Below are positions 11,210 through 21,565 of a stretch of 64,000 bases of DNA, in pieces (position 1 is the first letter of the stretch; every line of letters starts with the position of its first letter). The stretch is from contig MNCI01030902.1 in the NCBI GenBank assembly GCA_015680685.1, positions 53,337-117,336 on the forward strand, written 5' to 3'. A program made the position numbers and the translations under genes. The notes beneath the pieces were generated by a model, which ran no database searches, was not told where the DNA came from, and saw only the letters and a list, made by a program, of their open reading frames with translations. Source of the DNA: Gnetum montanum. Lineage: Eukaryota > Streptophyta > Gnetopsida > Gnetales > Gnetaceae.

Positions 11210-11776
11210 TTTCAAACTTTCAGATGGTGAAAAATGATAATCACAAATGTCATTCGCCCCTGGAACCTGCAATCCAAAACAGCAGCCATGCCCGACGCCG
11301 AAGCATTCGATATCGCATACCAGTCGACAGAATGTAGCAACAAAGACACAAAGGCACACTAAGACAGGTGTCAAGAGATATTTTGGGCTAATGCTGGTGA
11401 ATCAGAGTTGCAGTTTTATTCATCAAAAATAAAATTTTAAATGGTCTGGTGATTAATTTAGCAATGTCACATACGCTAATAGTGTGAAAGACTTACCTCT
11501 TAATTTAATTATTCCAAGGCTTTAAAACATTATTTTTCAAACATTATTATATAAGTTACTACCCATAAAATAATTGTAATATTAATGATAAAATATTTGT
11601 AATATTATATTTGTAATATTTACAAATATTAGTGTTAGCATAAATACCTCCTAACTTTATGTACAACTTCCCAATTAAATTGGTGAGAAATATCTCCTAA
11701 CTACATGGGTAAGTTGTAACTCCCTTACTTGGGAGAGAAGTTAGCTAAGATATTTTATGTAACCACATTTGAACCC

Positions 11777-11784
11777 TATAAAAA
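11777..11784 (+). promoter_or_regulatory. TATA box in SOLO-1
   Basis: CCC-TATAAAAA-GGGAGG, followed by repeated CTTGGAG/ACTTGGA words and ending about 1.27 kb before the element end. It fits a U3/R promoter. Confidence 0.5.
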
Positions 11785-13054
11785 GGGAGGACAATACAAG
11801 ACTTTTAAAAAGGAAGGAAGATCATACTTTTGGAGAAGACACTTGAGGTCTCACATCACACACTTTGGAGGACTTGGAGCTTACACTTGGAGACACACTT
11901 TTGCTCTTGGGAAGAGCATTTGTAAAAGACATTGTGAAAGATTGCTTGTAAGATGACTTGATAAAGAAAATATTTTAGCCTCTTTGTCATAGTCCTGTGA
12001 GTTATGCTTATTGTTTTTTATTTTGTTTAAATTGTTTAGCTAGTGGTTTAGATAGTATCATCCTTGGCAAGTAATTTTGGGATTTTTAGATTGCTCTTAT
12101 TATTCTTGTTACACGATAGAAATTTCTATTAAATTTTGCCATAGAAGCACTTTTTTTTGAAAGCCTTAAAAGCATTTTAGTAGTAAATTTGATTATTGTA
12201 CAATGTATAAGAACTGCTATTGGGATCATTGTAAGAAAGCCTCTGCTTGTAGTCATGCCATTGAATGATTCAATAGTCAAGAGGGTTCAGAAAATCTTTG
12301 GTATTTTGATGGGACTAGAATAGCTTGTTTTTATCTTTAAAGCGAATCTTTGTGGTATTTCAATCAGAAATTGTCAAGTTTTTTGAAGGTTCTGTTGAAT
12401 GCAGTTGTTGACATCCATTATCTAGCCAAAATGGAGTCTCGTACATCATAGTTTATGCAGCAATTTTTGGCAACATAGTAGGATTGTCTTGAAGAAATTG
12501 CTTATTTGAGCCTTGGAATTTTGAACAATTTGTAGTTATTGAATTTGGGATAGCTTTATTACAAAGTGTTTACTCATGTCATTTTACCTTGTTTCAATAT
12601 TTGAGGTCCACACAAATCTGCTTTCTTTTCTGTCTATTTCCAAGAAATCTTGCTCTATTTCTAGTTTTCTTGTGGAACTATCTCTTTCTCTGGGGACAAT
12701 TAGAAGTAGATTCGCAAAGTTGTGCTTAAATTTTTTTGCAAAATTTTATTTGCTACAAGTAGGTATTATAAGGACCACGTAGACTAGGCAATCAAACAAA
12801 ATAGGAACTCTCAACAACTCACAGTACTTGGCAAAGTTGGCTGAATCTCTTTAAGATAAGTCATCTATAGTTTACACATAATGCAATCATTTCATTTTTC
12901 ACAACCGCATGCTGCATCAGCACACACACATACTCACATTAACTACTGAATGTATTTGGAGGTATCTGGGCCTTGGTGTTGCCAGAGACCAGCAAGCAAG
13001 TAAATCCTGTTCGAGGACACTCATTGGTGGTCACATCCCAAACGGTCGCCAACA

Positions 13055-13059
13055 CTATC
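13055..13059. repeat. Target duplication of SOLO-1, right
   Basis: CTATC directly after GCCAACA; partner of 10185-10189. Confidence 0.8.
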
Positions 13060-13214
13060 AGGCCCTGTTATTGAACCCCTGTTATCAAACCCTAATATTA
13101 GGTATAAGATATCAAGCCTGATAGGTCCTGATATTGGACCCCATTATCGGGTACACGATATCGCGAGCTCACAAGTGATATCAGGTACACAATATCATGG
13201 TTCCTATGTTGGCC

Positions 13215-13222
13215 TATAAATA
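13215..13222 (+). promoter_or_regulatory. TATA box of ATH-1 3' LTR
   Basis: TATAAATA about 55-20 bp downstream of a cluster of GATATC palindromes, the same arrangement as at 16186, 43007 and 61737. Confidence 0.6.
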
Positions 13223-13969
13223 CACATGTAGGCACATAGGAAGAGTCAATTAGAAATTAGTCATAGAGTAGGATCTTTTTGTCATTTTTCCACTCAACCC
13301 TCTCTCCCATTGCATGCCTATAGTGTGGTGATTGTAATTGTACAGCATCATTTATTCGAGTGTGACGTACTTGGACATGCACATGACCATAAATAAAGAT
13401 CAAGATTACTTCATCATTGCAGCATTCACTTATTTTAATTATTTAATTGTTATTATTATTTATTGCTTTCGTAGTTAATATCTCTTCTCCCTAAACTTCT
13501 TAAATGAAGAATGAGTACGACTTAATCATGAGCATTCAAGTGTGACTACTTGATATCCCAATAGCATACCTAGGCCATGCGCTTGATAATCCCAGTGGTA
13601 GTTGTGCATGAGGTCGAAGATGTGTACGATGATTAAGGAATGGATGCTCATCACACTTAGGCTAGCTTAGACTCTCTCTCCCTGTCTCTTCTTAGTATAG
13701 CTCTCTCTCTCCCTTTTCCTCCTAGCTTAGCTAAGATTATTTTCCATTGCCTTTAGGAGTAGCATTAGTTTAGGAACACATCATACACCTCACTCTATAC
13801 TAAACCATACATGACAAAGAGAATACTAGTCTAGGTGGGAAGATAGCAAACTATGATCAATGAGTAGATATCTAGATACCACAACTAGCCCGTCTATAGA
13901 GTTCGACCGGATCATGCGTGAAACACTCATATTTGTATGGTTGAATGTAGGGTACCTCACCACTCATCA

Positions 13970-14991
13970 GATGTCAATGAGAATCTTCTCAATTTCTTAC
14001 ATTGTTAGATTCAATGGGATATACTCACTATAAATATGTGAGTATTTCTTATGTCTATGTAATAGGAACTCATATACATCAAGCCATTATCAAAGGATGT
14101 CTAGCGATGAGAAACTATATGATCTCTTAATCATCAATGAAGGTACCATTAAGGTGTTTGATGACATTTAGTGGGGTTGTCACTAGAGAAGCCTTGGTTT
14201 TTAGTACATCAACTTTTCTTCAAATTATTTTGGAGGATCTTATTATCATGTGATAATTTGATGATAAAGTAAATAGTCAACTATCAATCAACATCAGTGA
14301 TATTCATGTCAAAGATGCCTTGTTCTTAGGCTAGGACTTCCATGGGACCATCATGCTCGAAGTTGGATGAATTACCAATATGAATGTGTTGAATGATATA
14401 GTTAATGATATCATGGAAGAAGAGGGATAGGTTCAAGGCTAAGCCATTACAAAGGCTATGCAAAATATGGATATGATTGGTAATAAGCTATTCCGTGCAT
14501 TGGAAAAATACAAATTCATAGACTACTTAGCCCCCCATCTTCAAAAACTCTTGCACATAATTGTAAAAGAAATTCCTCTTTTGTAGAAAATACCAAGAAC
14601 CATGATTGAAGAAGATCTTTATAAAATTAGTTTTGGTAAGTATTTTCTTTAAGAACATGCTTCATGTATTCAAAAGAACCATGACCTAGATAATGTCAAT
14701 GAGTATCAATGACATGTTTTATTTCACCATACTAACTGAGTTAGCATGGTACCAAGCACATCATAGCAAGGCCAAACATGGAAGTGAATAAGATGTTGAA
14801 AAGGCATTTCCAACCATTTAAAATGAAAGTAATCCAAGTATTAGAATTGCACAAAGTCTTAGTATTTGTTAGTTTTTTATAAATATGCTAAACACCCATG
14901 ACAAGTTGAGAGAAGAAAGATGAATTATGGTTCAACTAACAACTAAGATACAATATATTTATAAGAATATGATCAGAACAAATACTACTAG
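13970..14991. other. Decayed spacer, no gene seen
   Basis: AT-rich sequence with many stops in all frames. The five bases after the ATH-1 LTR are gatgt, but the partner duplication is missing because the 5' LTR is truncated. Confidence 0.6.
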
Positions 14992-15340
14992 TGTGACATC
15001 CCATTCTTGGATGTCATGGTAAATGTCAAATATTCATAACATTTGACATTATGTGTATAGAAAATATTAGAGAAAATGCCAAATAAAAATGAAAAAAATG
15101 CTTTATTAATATGAAATAATGTATCTAGATCATGCTTTAAAGATTTCTTGGGATTATCTTCCTTCAACATCTATCCCTTGGAGAAAATCCAACACTACCA
15201 TCACTATTAGGCCTATAATCAACCAAAAGGAATGGCCAATATTCATTATCCACCATTGTTGGTTGTGTAACTCCATGCTCATACAACCTTTAATGCCTAG
15301 ATATAAATACTTTAGGTTAAACCCCTAAAGATTATCTTAA
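14992..15340 (-). repeat. LTR-like dispersed repeat, inverted partner of 47 kb copy
   Basis: On the minus strand it ends GGGATGTCACA at 14992. The 15170-14988 frame (MLKEDNPKKSLKHDLD) is clearly related to the plus-strand frame at 47226-47420 (MLKEDSPKKSLEHDLD). Similarity extends upstream past the ATG. A GGGATGTNACA ending is common for LTRs of chromovirus elements such as Del/Tekay. No matching TGTNACATCCC start is seen, so it is a fragment. The small ORF is probably not a protein. Confidence 0.45.
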
Positions 15341-16084
15341 AGATATACTTATTATTACAACACATCCCTTTGGGTCTTAATTATAACTTGTCATTTTGGG
15401 TCTTATTACAATAATTATAACATTTGTTATGAAGAGACATCATCTTTGTTATGAAATGACATCATTTGGAAATGGGAACATGAATATCTATACTCCTTAT
15501 CTTTCCTTCATAATTGAATATGTATATTTTCTTTAGCTCTAATGCTTCATTTATGCTCATATGCTCTAATGCCTTGGTTTTGTTCTTTTATATTGAGGTT
15601 GAATTTCATATTCTTCTACGTATTCTAAAAATGAAAAATGAGTGAAAAAAATATATAGAAAAATAAATTTTAATTTATCAATACTTACCTCATTCTCTAA
15701 GGTAATGGAAAGAGGTAAATTAAAGGTCTACTAACCACCAATTACCAATCCTAATCAAGATCATACAAAGTACAACTCATATCTAGTTACCCAAGTGAAG
15801 GTAGGGAAAATCCTTTTTTCCACTGGTATTACCCAAAAATATTTTACTTTACTAATTATAATATAAATTAAATAATGAGAGAAAATATAAAGTTTATAAT
15901 TAAAACTAAAGTTGAGAAACTCCCTAATCTTCATCAACCTCAAGGATCAATCGTAGTTATAGTTTTATCATGAGAGATATATGATTGGATGATCTAGTTT
16001 GTGATGGTAGGTCTCAATCCTACTTCTCAACTTCTTTCTTAGGAATTAACTCCAATAACTTGCTAACTTAAAAGAATTAGAAAT
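15341..16084. other. AT-rich spacer, no gene seen
   Basis: Short ORFs only, none with a recognisable domain. The left part may be the upstream continuation of the minus-strand repeat at 14992. Confidence 0.5.
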
Positions 16085-16089
16085 CATAC
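16085..16089. repeat. Target duplication of ATH-2, left
   Basis: CATAC immediately before the 5' LTR; the same five bases follow the 3' LTR at 43733-43737. Confidence 0.85.
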
Positions 16090-16882
16090 TAATGAACAAC
16101 GATATCGTGTCTGCAATATTGCATCCATGATATCAGATCGACCATGCAATATCGAATACCCGATATCGCGACCTGTCTCCTTATCTATAAATAAGAGGCA
16201 GCACCCTTGGTTCCCACTATTAGAAGTTAGTCCCTTAGCCAAACTCTTGCCAATTTTTTTCTCCAAAATTAGAATTATTTCTACATGCTCACAGTAGGAG
16301 TCATAGAGTGAATGGATCTTTATTCAAGCATTGTGTACCTAAGCACACTTTGTGTACGACAATAAATATGAACTGTATGATAAACCTTGCAACATACAGA
16401 ATAGATTAATTAGTGTTAATTATTATTTAATGCTTTTGTAGTAATTAATGATTTCTCTCACCCTACAACTCTCTTAGTTAAATACACTCAATACGACCGC
16501 TTCGAGCATGCGTGTAGCGCTTGGTAATCCAGTAACGATTAGCGTTTGGTAATCCCAGCAGCGTTGCACTAGTTCAAGATGTGTACAGCAAGTGGGAACA
16601 GATACTAGTGTTAGGAGTACTTAGCACTTATTTAATGAATAGTTAGATTAGATTAGTTACTTAGCTATTCCTCTCTCTCCTCCTTATTAGTGCATACATA
16701 TGCCTCAAGCGTACTTAATCATACAACCATGACATATTAGTAAGTTTGGAAAGACAATGATTAATCAACCCATTATCATTCCAAAAAGGTGCATAGGCAC
16801 TTAGTCCTTGGAATTTGGTCGAATCATGCATGAAACACTCATATTCGTATGGTTGAGTGTAGGAGTACCTCGTCACTCATCA
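16090..16882 (+). repeat. 5' LTR of ATH-2 (793 bp)
   Basis: Aligns end to end with 42911-43732. It begins TAATGAAC where the 3' copy has TGATGAAC (the first TG mutated to TA) and ends CACTCATCA. The U3 part is packed with GATATC/CGATATCG palindromes, then TATAAATA. Confidence 0.85.
16186..16193 (+). promoter_or_regulatory. TATA box of ATH-2 5' LTR
   Basis: TATAAATA in TTATC-TATAAATA-AGAGG, unchanged in the 3' LTR at 43007. Confidence 0.65.
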
Positions 16883-16883
16883 T

Positions 16884-16901
16884 TGGCATCGTTGCCAAGG
16901 A
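16884..16901 (+). promoter_or_regulatory. Primer-binding site of ATH-2 (tRNA-Asp-like)
   Basis: TGGCATCGTTGCCAAGGA one base after the LTR end. Four transitions separate it from the expected tRNA-Asp complement. Confidence 0.7.
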
Positions 16902-17014
16902 CTTAGTTGTTTGTGCACTAAGTAGAACTTAGGAAATCCTTCACATCATTGGAATGAACACTTAGGGTTGGTTAAGAAAAAGGTAATAGTACATTGCACA
17001 TTGAACAAGACAAG

Positions 17015-19048
17015 ATGTCTTCTTCTTTGCACAAAAACACTTCACCAAATAGGACTAACATAAGAAGAAACCGGTAGCAAGTTACACATGATGTTGATCC
17101 ACCAGTTCCTCAATAGTTTCGTGTGGAATATGTTCATCCCAATGAGTATGTACCTAACTTCACCTTTATTCTCCACCAAGATGAGCAGCTGCATTAGCAT
17201 GACTTGGAAGTTAACATAGTGTTACCTCCCGACTATTCAGTCCTAAGTATGCTTCTTCATGCTCTCACACGAATAGGCATGCAACACTTACACAAAAAGT
17301 ACATTGCATAGGATTATGATTCGAGAGACTATCATCCCATAGAAGCACAACGTAAAAGGGATTTAGGGTTTAGGATTTAGGGTTTTCCATATAGAAATAG
17401 ATCATGAGGATAAGGAAAAACAAAGTTGAAGTCACAGATGAGACAACCAAGACAAAGGACGAGGGCACTCTAGGGAGTCACACCATAGAAGAAGGGAGAG
17501 TAGGGAACAGCGTAGACACCATAGACACTATGAACATGATGATCATGATGAACCTCTACTCGCCACACAAAGCATGCTAGATATAACTGAGGCCATGAGA
17601 GTTCCAAAAAGGCACAAAAAAGATAGTAGGATCAAGAGGTTAAACATGAATAACATCCCATGATTTGAAGGGGGATATAACGCTGATCCTAAAAATCACT
17701 TACAAAAATTTCACGATGCATGTGCATTGCAAAACATAGAAAATGAGTGGAAAAAACTTAAGTTGTTCCCATGGACACTAATAAAAGAAGCTAAAAGTTG
17801 GTACTGGTCCTTCGAACCAAAACCCATTTGTAGGTGGAGTACGATGTTAGAATTGTTCAACAATAAGTATCAAATGTACTCTTGGATGTCTAACTTGTGA
17901 AAGCAAATCCAAGGATGCAAACAAGGAAATCATGAACCCTTGGATGCTACCATGGGCTACTATTATGCACTCTTACATCATTGTCCTGGCCATAGCGAAA
18001 TCAACTACGCCATCTCATAGATGGGCTTAGGCATGAAACAAGAAGGACCCTTTGGACTTATGCCCAAGGAAGGTTATCTGAGCTTAGGTCCCATCAAATT
18101 CACAAACTACCAGAGCAAGTAGCTAAAGAAGAAGGTGAGCTACGAAAAAGAGAGAGTGTGAAAGAATACAACTGAGATCCTTCTCTCTGAAAGAAGGAAG
18201 TAAGATTTTATGAGGATGAGGAAGAGTCACCACTCAAAGAGATGGTGAATAGGAAAACCTTACCTATTCAAAAGTTAGCATCATAAGTATCGAAAAATGT
18301 AGGCCAAATGTGGGACTCCCTAGATAGTAGGTTTCAAACTGTGCTCAAAGTAGTAGAGGAGTCTAGGGAGTGAGGTAGTGACTATGACAAAAGGAAAAAG
18401 AGAGAAGTAAAAAATGCACGTAACAAGGGTAAGGGTAAAGTTGATATTATTGAAGAAGTTTTGGACTCAGATACAGATGATGATAGTGGATGTGAGATCT
18501 GTCAATATGACCATCCTAAGGGATGTTACCCTGTAATCTCACATTTATAGAAGTTTGGGGTGTATGCACTTAATCCATGTTTAAACAAATGACAAACATC
18601 CCAATGGTTACCTTATCCCCAAGGTAACCCAAGGCAGTTCCACCAACCTTTAACGTATTATCCAAGTGGAACTCCATCACAACCAATGGAGCAACATCAA
18701 CAGTGGTAGCACCCACAATCATGGGGAATTCCACCGCCAAGGCAAAAATATACTTACCGGTAACCAGATCCATATGGATATTATGTGTAGCATCCAATCT
18801 CTCAACGTGACTCTGTTCATCACGTTACTCCCCAACATTACTACCAAGCTCGTGAGTACTATAGGACTCCCTCTCCTAGGGGCAACATTCCATAAGTATA
18901 CCGTCCTTCCAATCCGGCCGCATCTCTCCCACCAATAGCTCCATTACCTCCTTCTCCAGCAATACAAGGTGAACTCCCTACTCAGTCACAGTAACACAAT
19001 GCCACAAGGGCTATTAATACTCAACCTATTGCTGGTTCTAACAATCAT
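17015..19048 (+). pseudogene. ATH-2 Gag, decayed
   Basis: Starts MSSSLHKNTSPN at 17015; ATH-3 has the related MSSSHRSPSPP at 62635. A conserved EYVPNFTFILHQ block follows near 17145. The capsid core at 17.57-18.05 kb shares GGYNADPKNHLQKFHDACA with the ATH-1 and ATH-3 copies. A Cys/His motif CEICQYDHPKGCYP lies near 18492. A Pro/Gln/Tyr-rich segment runs to about 18960. Many in-frame stops (mostly TAG and TGA) and frameshifts are present. The 17361-17385 telomere-like stretch lies inside it. Confidence 0.65.
17361..17385 (+). repeat. Short plant-telomere-like repeat
   Basis: About three and a half units of TTTAGGG with one variant TTTAGGA. It lies in ATH-2 gag, where ATH-3 has no such run. 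Confidence 0.6.
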
Positions 19049-19411
19049 ATGAAGAAAAGATCTTTCTTCAGAACCAACAGTCCAACCAAGCCTTTGCAAC
19101 CTCAAGTGGTTGAGTCTTTGGATGCCTCCATATCAACTAAAGCTTTGGAGCCCCCTTCAAACTTAACACCGCATTCAACACATATGGTCATGTTAACACA
19201 TGTTGTTACTAATTGGATCAAAGCTGGCCACCTTTCTAGGAAATTCTATGATCCTAGAAGTCCCCTAATCTATCTACAAATCACCAAGAATGAGCCATGC
19301 AAAGCTCTTTTGGATTCAGGTTTTGGTATCAACCTAATATCCCAAGAAATGTATAAGGCTTGGAACCTGCCCCCATTAAAAAAGAGTAATGTCCGTTTAG
19401 AGTTAGCCAAC
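19049..19411 (+). pseudogene. ATH-2 protease N-terminal half, cut by TAT-n
   Basis: An open frame of about 120 codons ending at the TAT-n insertion. It holds a retropepsin-type aspartic protease start: CKALLDSGFGINLIS (about 19300-19345), with the catalytic Asp-Ser-Gly triplet. Athila proteases usually have a DLGAS form here. The frame runs straight into the TAT-n LTR and stops three bases in. The second half of the domain resumes after 37523, one base out of frame relative to this half. The upstream part is a Ser/Pro-rich linker. Confidence 0.7.
19407..19411. repeat. Target duplication of TAT-n, left
   Basis: CCAAC directly before the 5' LTR; repeated at 37519-37523. Confidence 0.85.
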
Positions 19412-21158
19412 TAAAATACCCTAAAATTTTAGGGCATCCTTGCTTCGCTAGGCTGTCGCAATTCAGGCAGCATCATAGTAGTTCATCAGGAGATGGATGT
19501 TCTAGGCTTTAGGCTAAACAGTTTGATAACTTTTCTAGCTGGTTAATTCGTCTAGCTGACAGCCTACATAGAAGCGATGTGGAGAGTTGTTGGCAGTGCT
19601 CAAAATACGTAAAATAGTTTGGCAAGTTTTCTAGTCAAGGAGTTTGCTACGCTACACCATGATATATAGCGTAGCAGGCTTTGGGAGACAGTTGTTGAAA
19701 CAATCAACCATAAATTGTTGCAAGACAAGGCGCTACGCTACACTACGCAATGTAGCATAGCATAGCGAGAGCAATACAGGAAGGCTCAGCTTACTTGGTG
19801 ATTTTCAATCACACTAAGTTAGTGCCTCTGGCCTACGAAAATAGTTGCTTCGCTCAGCTCCAAGTTCTTCAATAATGACTCCTTCACCAGAAGATAGCAA
19901 ACTTAGCAAAAATCATGCCAAGTTGGTTGCTATGCTATGTAGCGTAGTACAACGTAGCAACTCTACTGGAGCAATGAAAGACAACTCAAAGGGGGGGATC
20001 AGCAAGTTCACAAGTTTTGCAGTGCAAAAGGCAAAGTTGGCATATTGGCGACATTTTTGCGACTAAGGCCAGCTGCTACACTATGCTATGTAGCATAGCA
20101 TAGCATAGCGTAGCAAATATGTAATAAACAGTCAGTGCACTTCAAAGGTTTCTAGCACATGTAGCAGGATGCAATGCAAGTTTTTGCTTTGAACTAATGG
20201 CTACACTATGCTATGCTGCATAGCGTAGCATGGTGTAATAAGTTGTCATGCTATGCCCACACGCTACGCTACAAAGCATGGCATGAAGTAGCAGATTGTT
20301 ATGCCACATCAATGCACTTCACCTAATTGCATCATTGGCACACATCTCCAAACTTTGATGATGCAATTACAGCATGGCAAGTTCGCAATTACAGCATGGT
20401 AGGCTTGTTCAACGGATATGCATGTCCAATGGTCATGCATGCCCATGCAGCATAGACAAGTCAACACAGGCCCAAGGCACATGGCATCCAAATTGCATCT
20501 TTTGCGTGCCCTTGGTCCTATAAATACCCCAATAAGTAACACTCATAAGGATCCCTTTTCGGTTTGGGGGATAGCTGAGAAGTGAATTGGTTGGCAAGTA
20601 AGAAAAAAGTTAGCATTGCATTCCTAAGCATTGTAAACATCTTGTTTGACACTAAAATAGTTAGCATTCTCGTTTGGCATTTTGCTCTACTCTTTCCTGC
20701 TATCCTCATAGCATTCTGCATTGTTGACTCCCGAGTCTGCATTCAAGTATACAGCTGTCTTACTCTAAACATCTTGGTCACTCTTGGGATCCTTGTGCCC
20801 CTCAAGGTCGTTCAACTAGTTGTATCCACCTTGATAGAGTGAAGTCACATTCTTAAAGTGGTGCATTTTTCTAACCACATTTTACTTTGTTTTCTTACTT
20901 ATCATTGCATTTTTACACTGTTTTCTGTCTCTTTTGCATTTAAAGTTATCAATTTATGCTAGAAGGATCGTTTTCAAATTATCTACTTACGAAAGGTTAT
21001 ATTAACACTAACTAAGTCCCTATCTAATCGACCAGACCGTTCAGGGCATCCCATTTCCATTTTATCTAGCACGGCCTTCCCACAGATATGGGGTTAAGAC
21101 TGTCAGCGACAGACAACCTATCGATGATGTCCAGCCGCTGATGTTTTCAATCACTATA
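19412..21158 (+). repeat. 5' LTR of TAT-n (1747 bp)
   Basis: Starts TAAAATACCC where the 3' LTR has TGAAACACCC, and ends CACTATA against CGCTACA in the 3' copy, so both terminal dinucleotides are mutated here. It contains at least six GCTACG/CGTAGC-type inverted repeats (near 19645, 19730, 19930, 20070, 20205, 20260) and a 22-bp tandem repeat of GCAATTACAGCATGG (20363, 20385) upstream of the TATA box. Confidence 0.85.
20519..20525 (+). promoter_or_regulatory. TATA box of TAT-n 5' LTR
   Basis: CC-TATAAAT-ACCCC, conserved in the 3' LTR (36877) and TAT-r. Confidence 0.65.
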
Positions 21159-21163
21159 GTTTT

Positions 21164-21181
21164 CTAGTGCTAGAAGGAGGG
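21164..21181 (+). promoter_or_regulatory. Degraded primer-binding site of TAT-n
   Basis: CTAGTGCTAGAAGGAGGG, aligned with TTGGCACTAGAAGGAGGG of TAT-r. The TGG start has been lost. Confidence 0.5.
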
Positions 21182-21224
21182 TCGTTTAGTGCCCTTTCTA
21201 TGTTTCATGGTAGTCCTGTAAGCT

Positions 21225-21535
21225 TTCTGCACCCTGATACACATTAGCATAAGCTTGACACCCATTTGTGGTTATTTACGCATCGTGTGGTGCAGATTGG
21301 TCACTTCGATGTTTCTTCTGGAACCCTACAAGACATGAAGCCTTTGATCACCAGTTGACTTGTTTGTTTTACGATATTCTTGCATACATTCTGTACCCTG
21401 TCACACACTAGCGTAAACATTACACTCCTTTGCAGTTGTTTATGTCTTGTTTTGTGCAGATTCATCGCTTCGACGATTCATCCGAAGCCCTACAGGACAT
21501 AAAGCCTTAGATTATCACTAGATTTTCTTGTTTCC
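21225..21535 (+). repeat. Diverged tandem repeat in TAT-n leader
   Basis: Two copies about 164 bp apart (21225-21366 and 21389-21535), sharing TTCTGYACCCTG, a GTGCAGATT block, AACCCTACA/AAGCCCTACA and a TTGTTT end. Together they fill the leader between the primer site and gag. Confidence 0.6.
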
Positions 21536-21565
21536 ATCGTTTGCAATCCTTTTAGCTTCATAACA

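Larger units (their letters stand above)
10190..13054 (+). mobile_element. SOLO-1: 2865-bp TG...CA insertion, probably a solo LTR
   Basis: Begins TGTTGGC and ends GCCAACA (a 7-bp terminal inverted repeat with TG/CA ends), with CTATC duplicated on both sides. These are the hallmarks of an LTR, and I find no second LTR or internal coding domain inside it. A strong TATA box (11777) with a GC-richer region upstream suits a long LTR with its own promoter. Orientation is taken from that TATA box. It could instead be a compact non-autonomous element with very short LTRs. Confidence 0.65.
5473..13969 (+). mobile_element. ATH-1: pol-less Athila-type element
   Basis: Plus-strand element with a truncated 5' LTR (5473-5707), a tRNA-Asp-like primer site, a decayed gag (5837-8142), a non-coding 3' internal region and a 3' LTR (10171-13969) interrupted by SOLO-1. 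No protease, reverse transcriptase, RNase H or integrase is visible. Sequence after gag passes directly into a region resembling the post-integrase part of ATH-2 (41.0-42.9 kb). It is therefore an internally deleted or non-autonomous copy that would have needed proteins in trans. Confidence 0.7.
10171..13969 (+). repeat. 3' LTR of ATH-1, split by SOLO-1
   Basis: Starts TGATGAGTCATGG at 10171, is interrupted after 10189, resumes at 13055-13060 and ends CACTCATCA at 13969. Without the insert it is about 929 bp. Like the other Athila-type LTRs here it has several GATATC motifs before the promoter (13160-13200), then TATAAATA (13215), and the same ending. CT-rich tracts lie at 13670-13720. Confidence 0.7.

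Noticed and set aside
10190-13054. SOLO-1 as a DNA transposon
   Set aside because: The 7-bp inverted ends with TG/CA termini and a 5-bp duplication fit an LTR better, and no transposase is visible.
19412-19440. TAT-n 5' LTR start placed at a later TG
   Set aside because: The CCAAC duplication and alignment with TGAAACACCC of the 3' LTR fix the start at 19412 despite the mutated TG.
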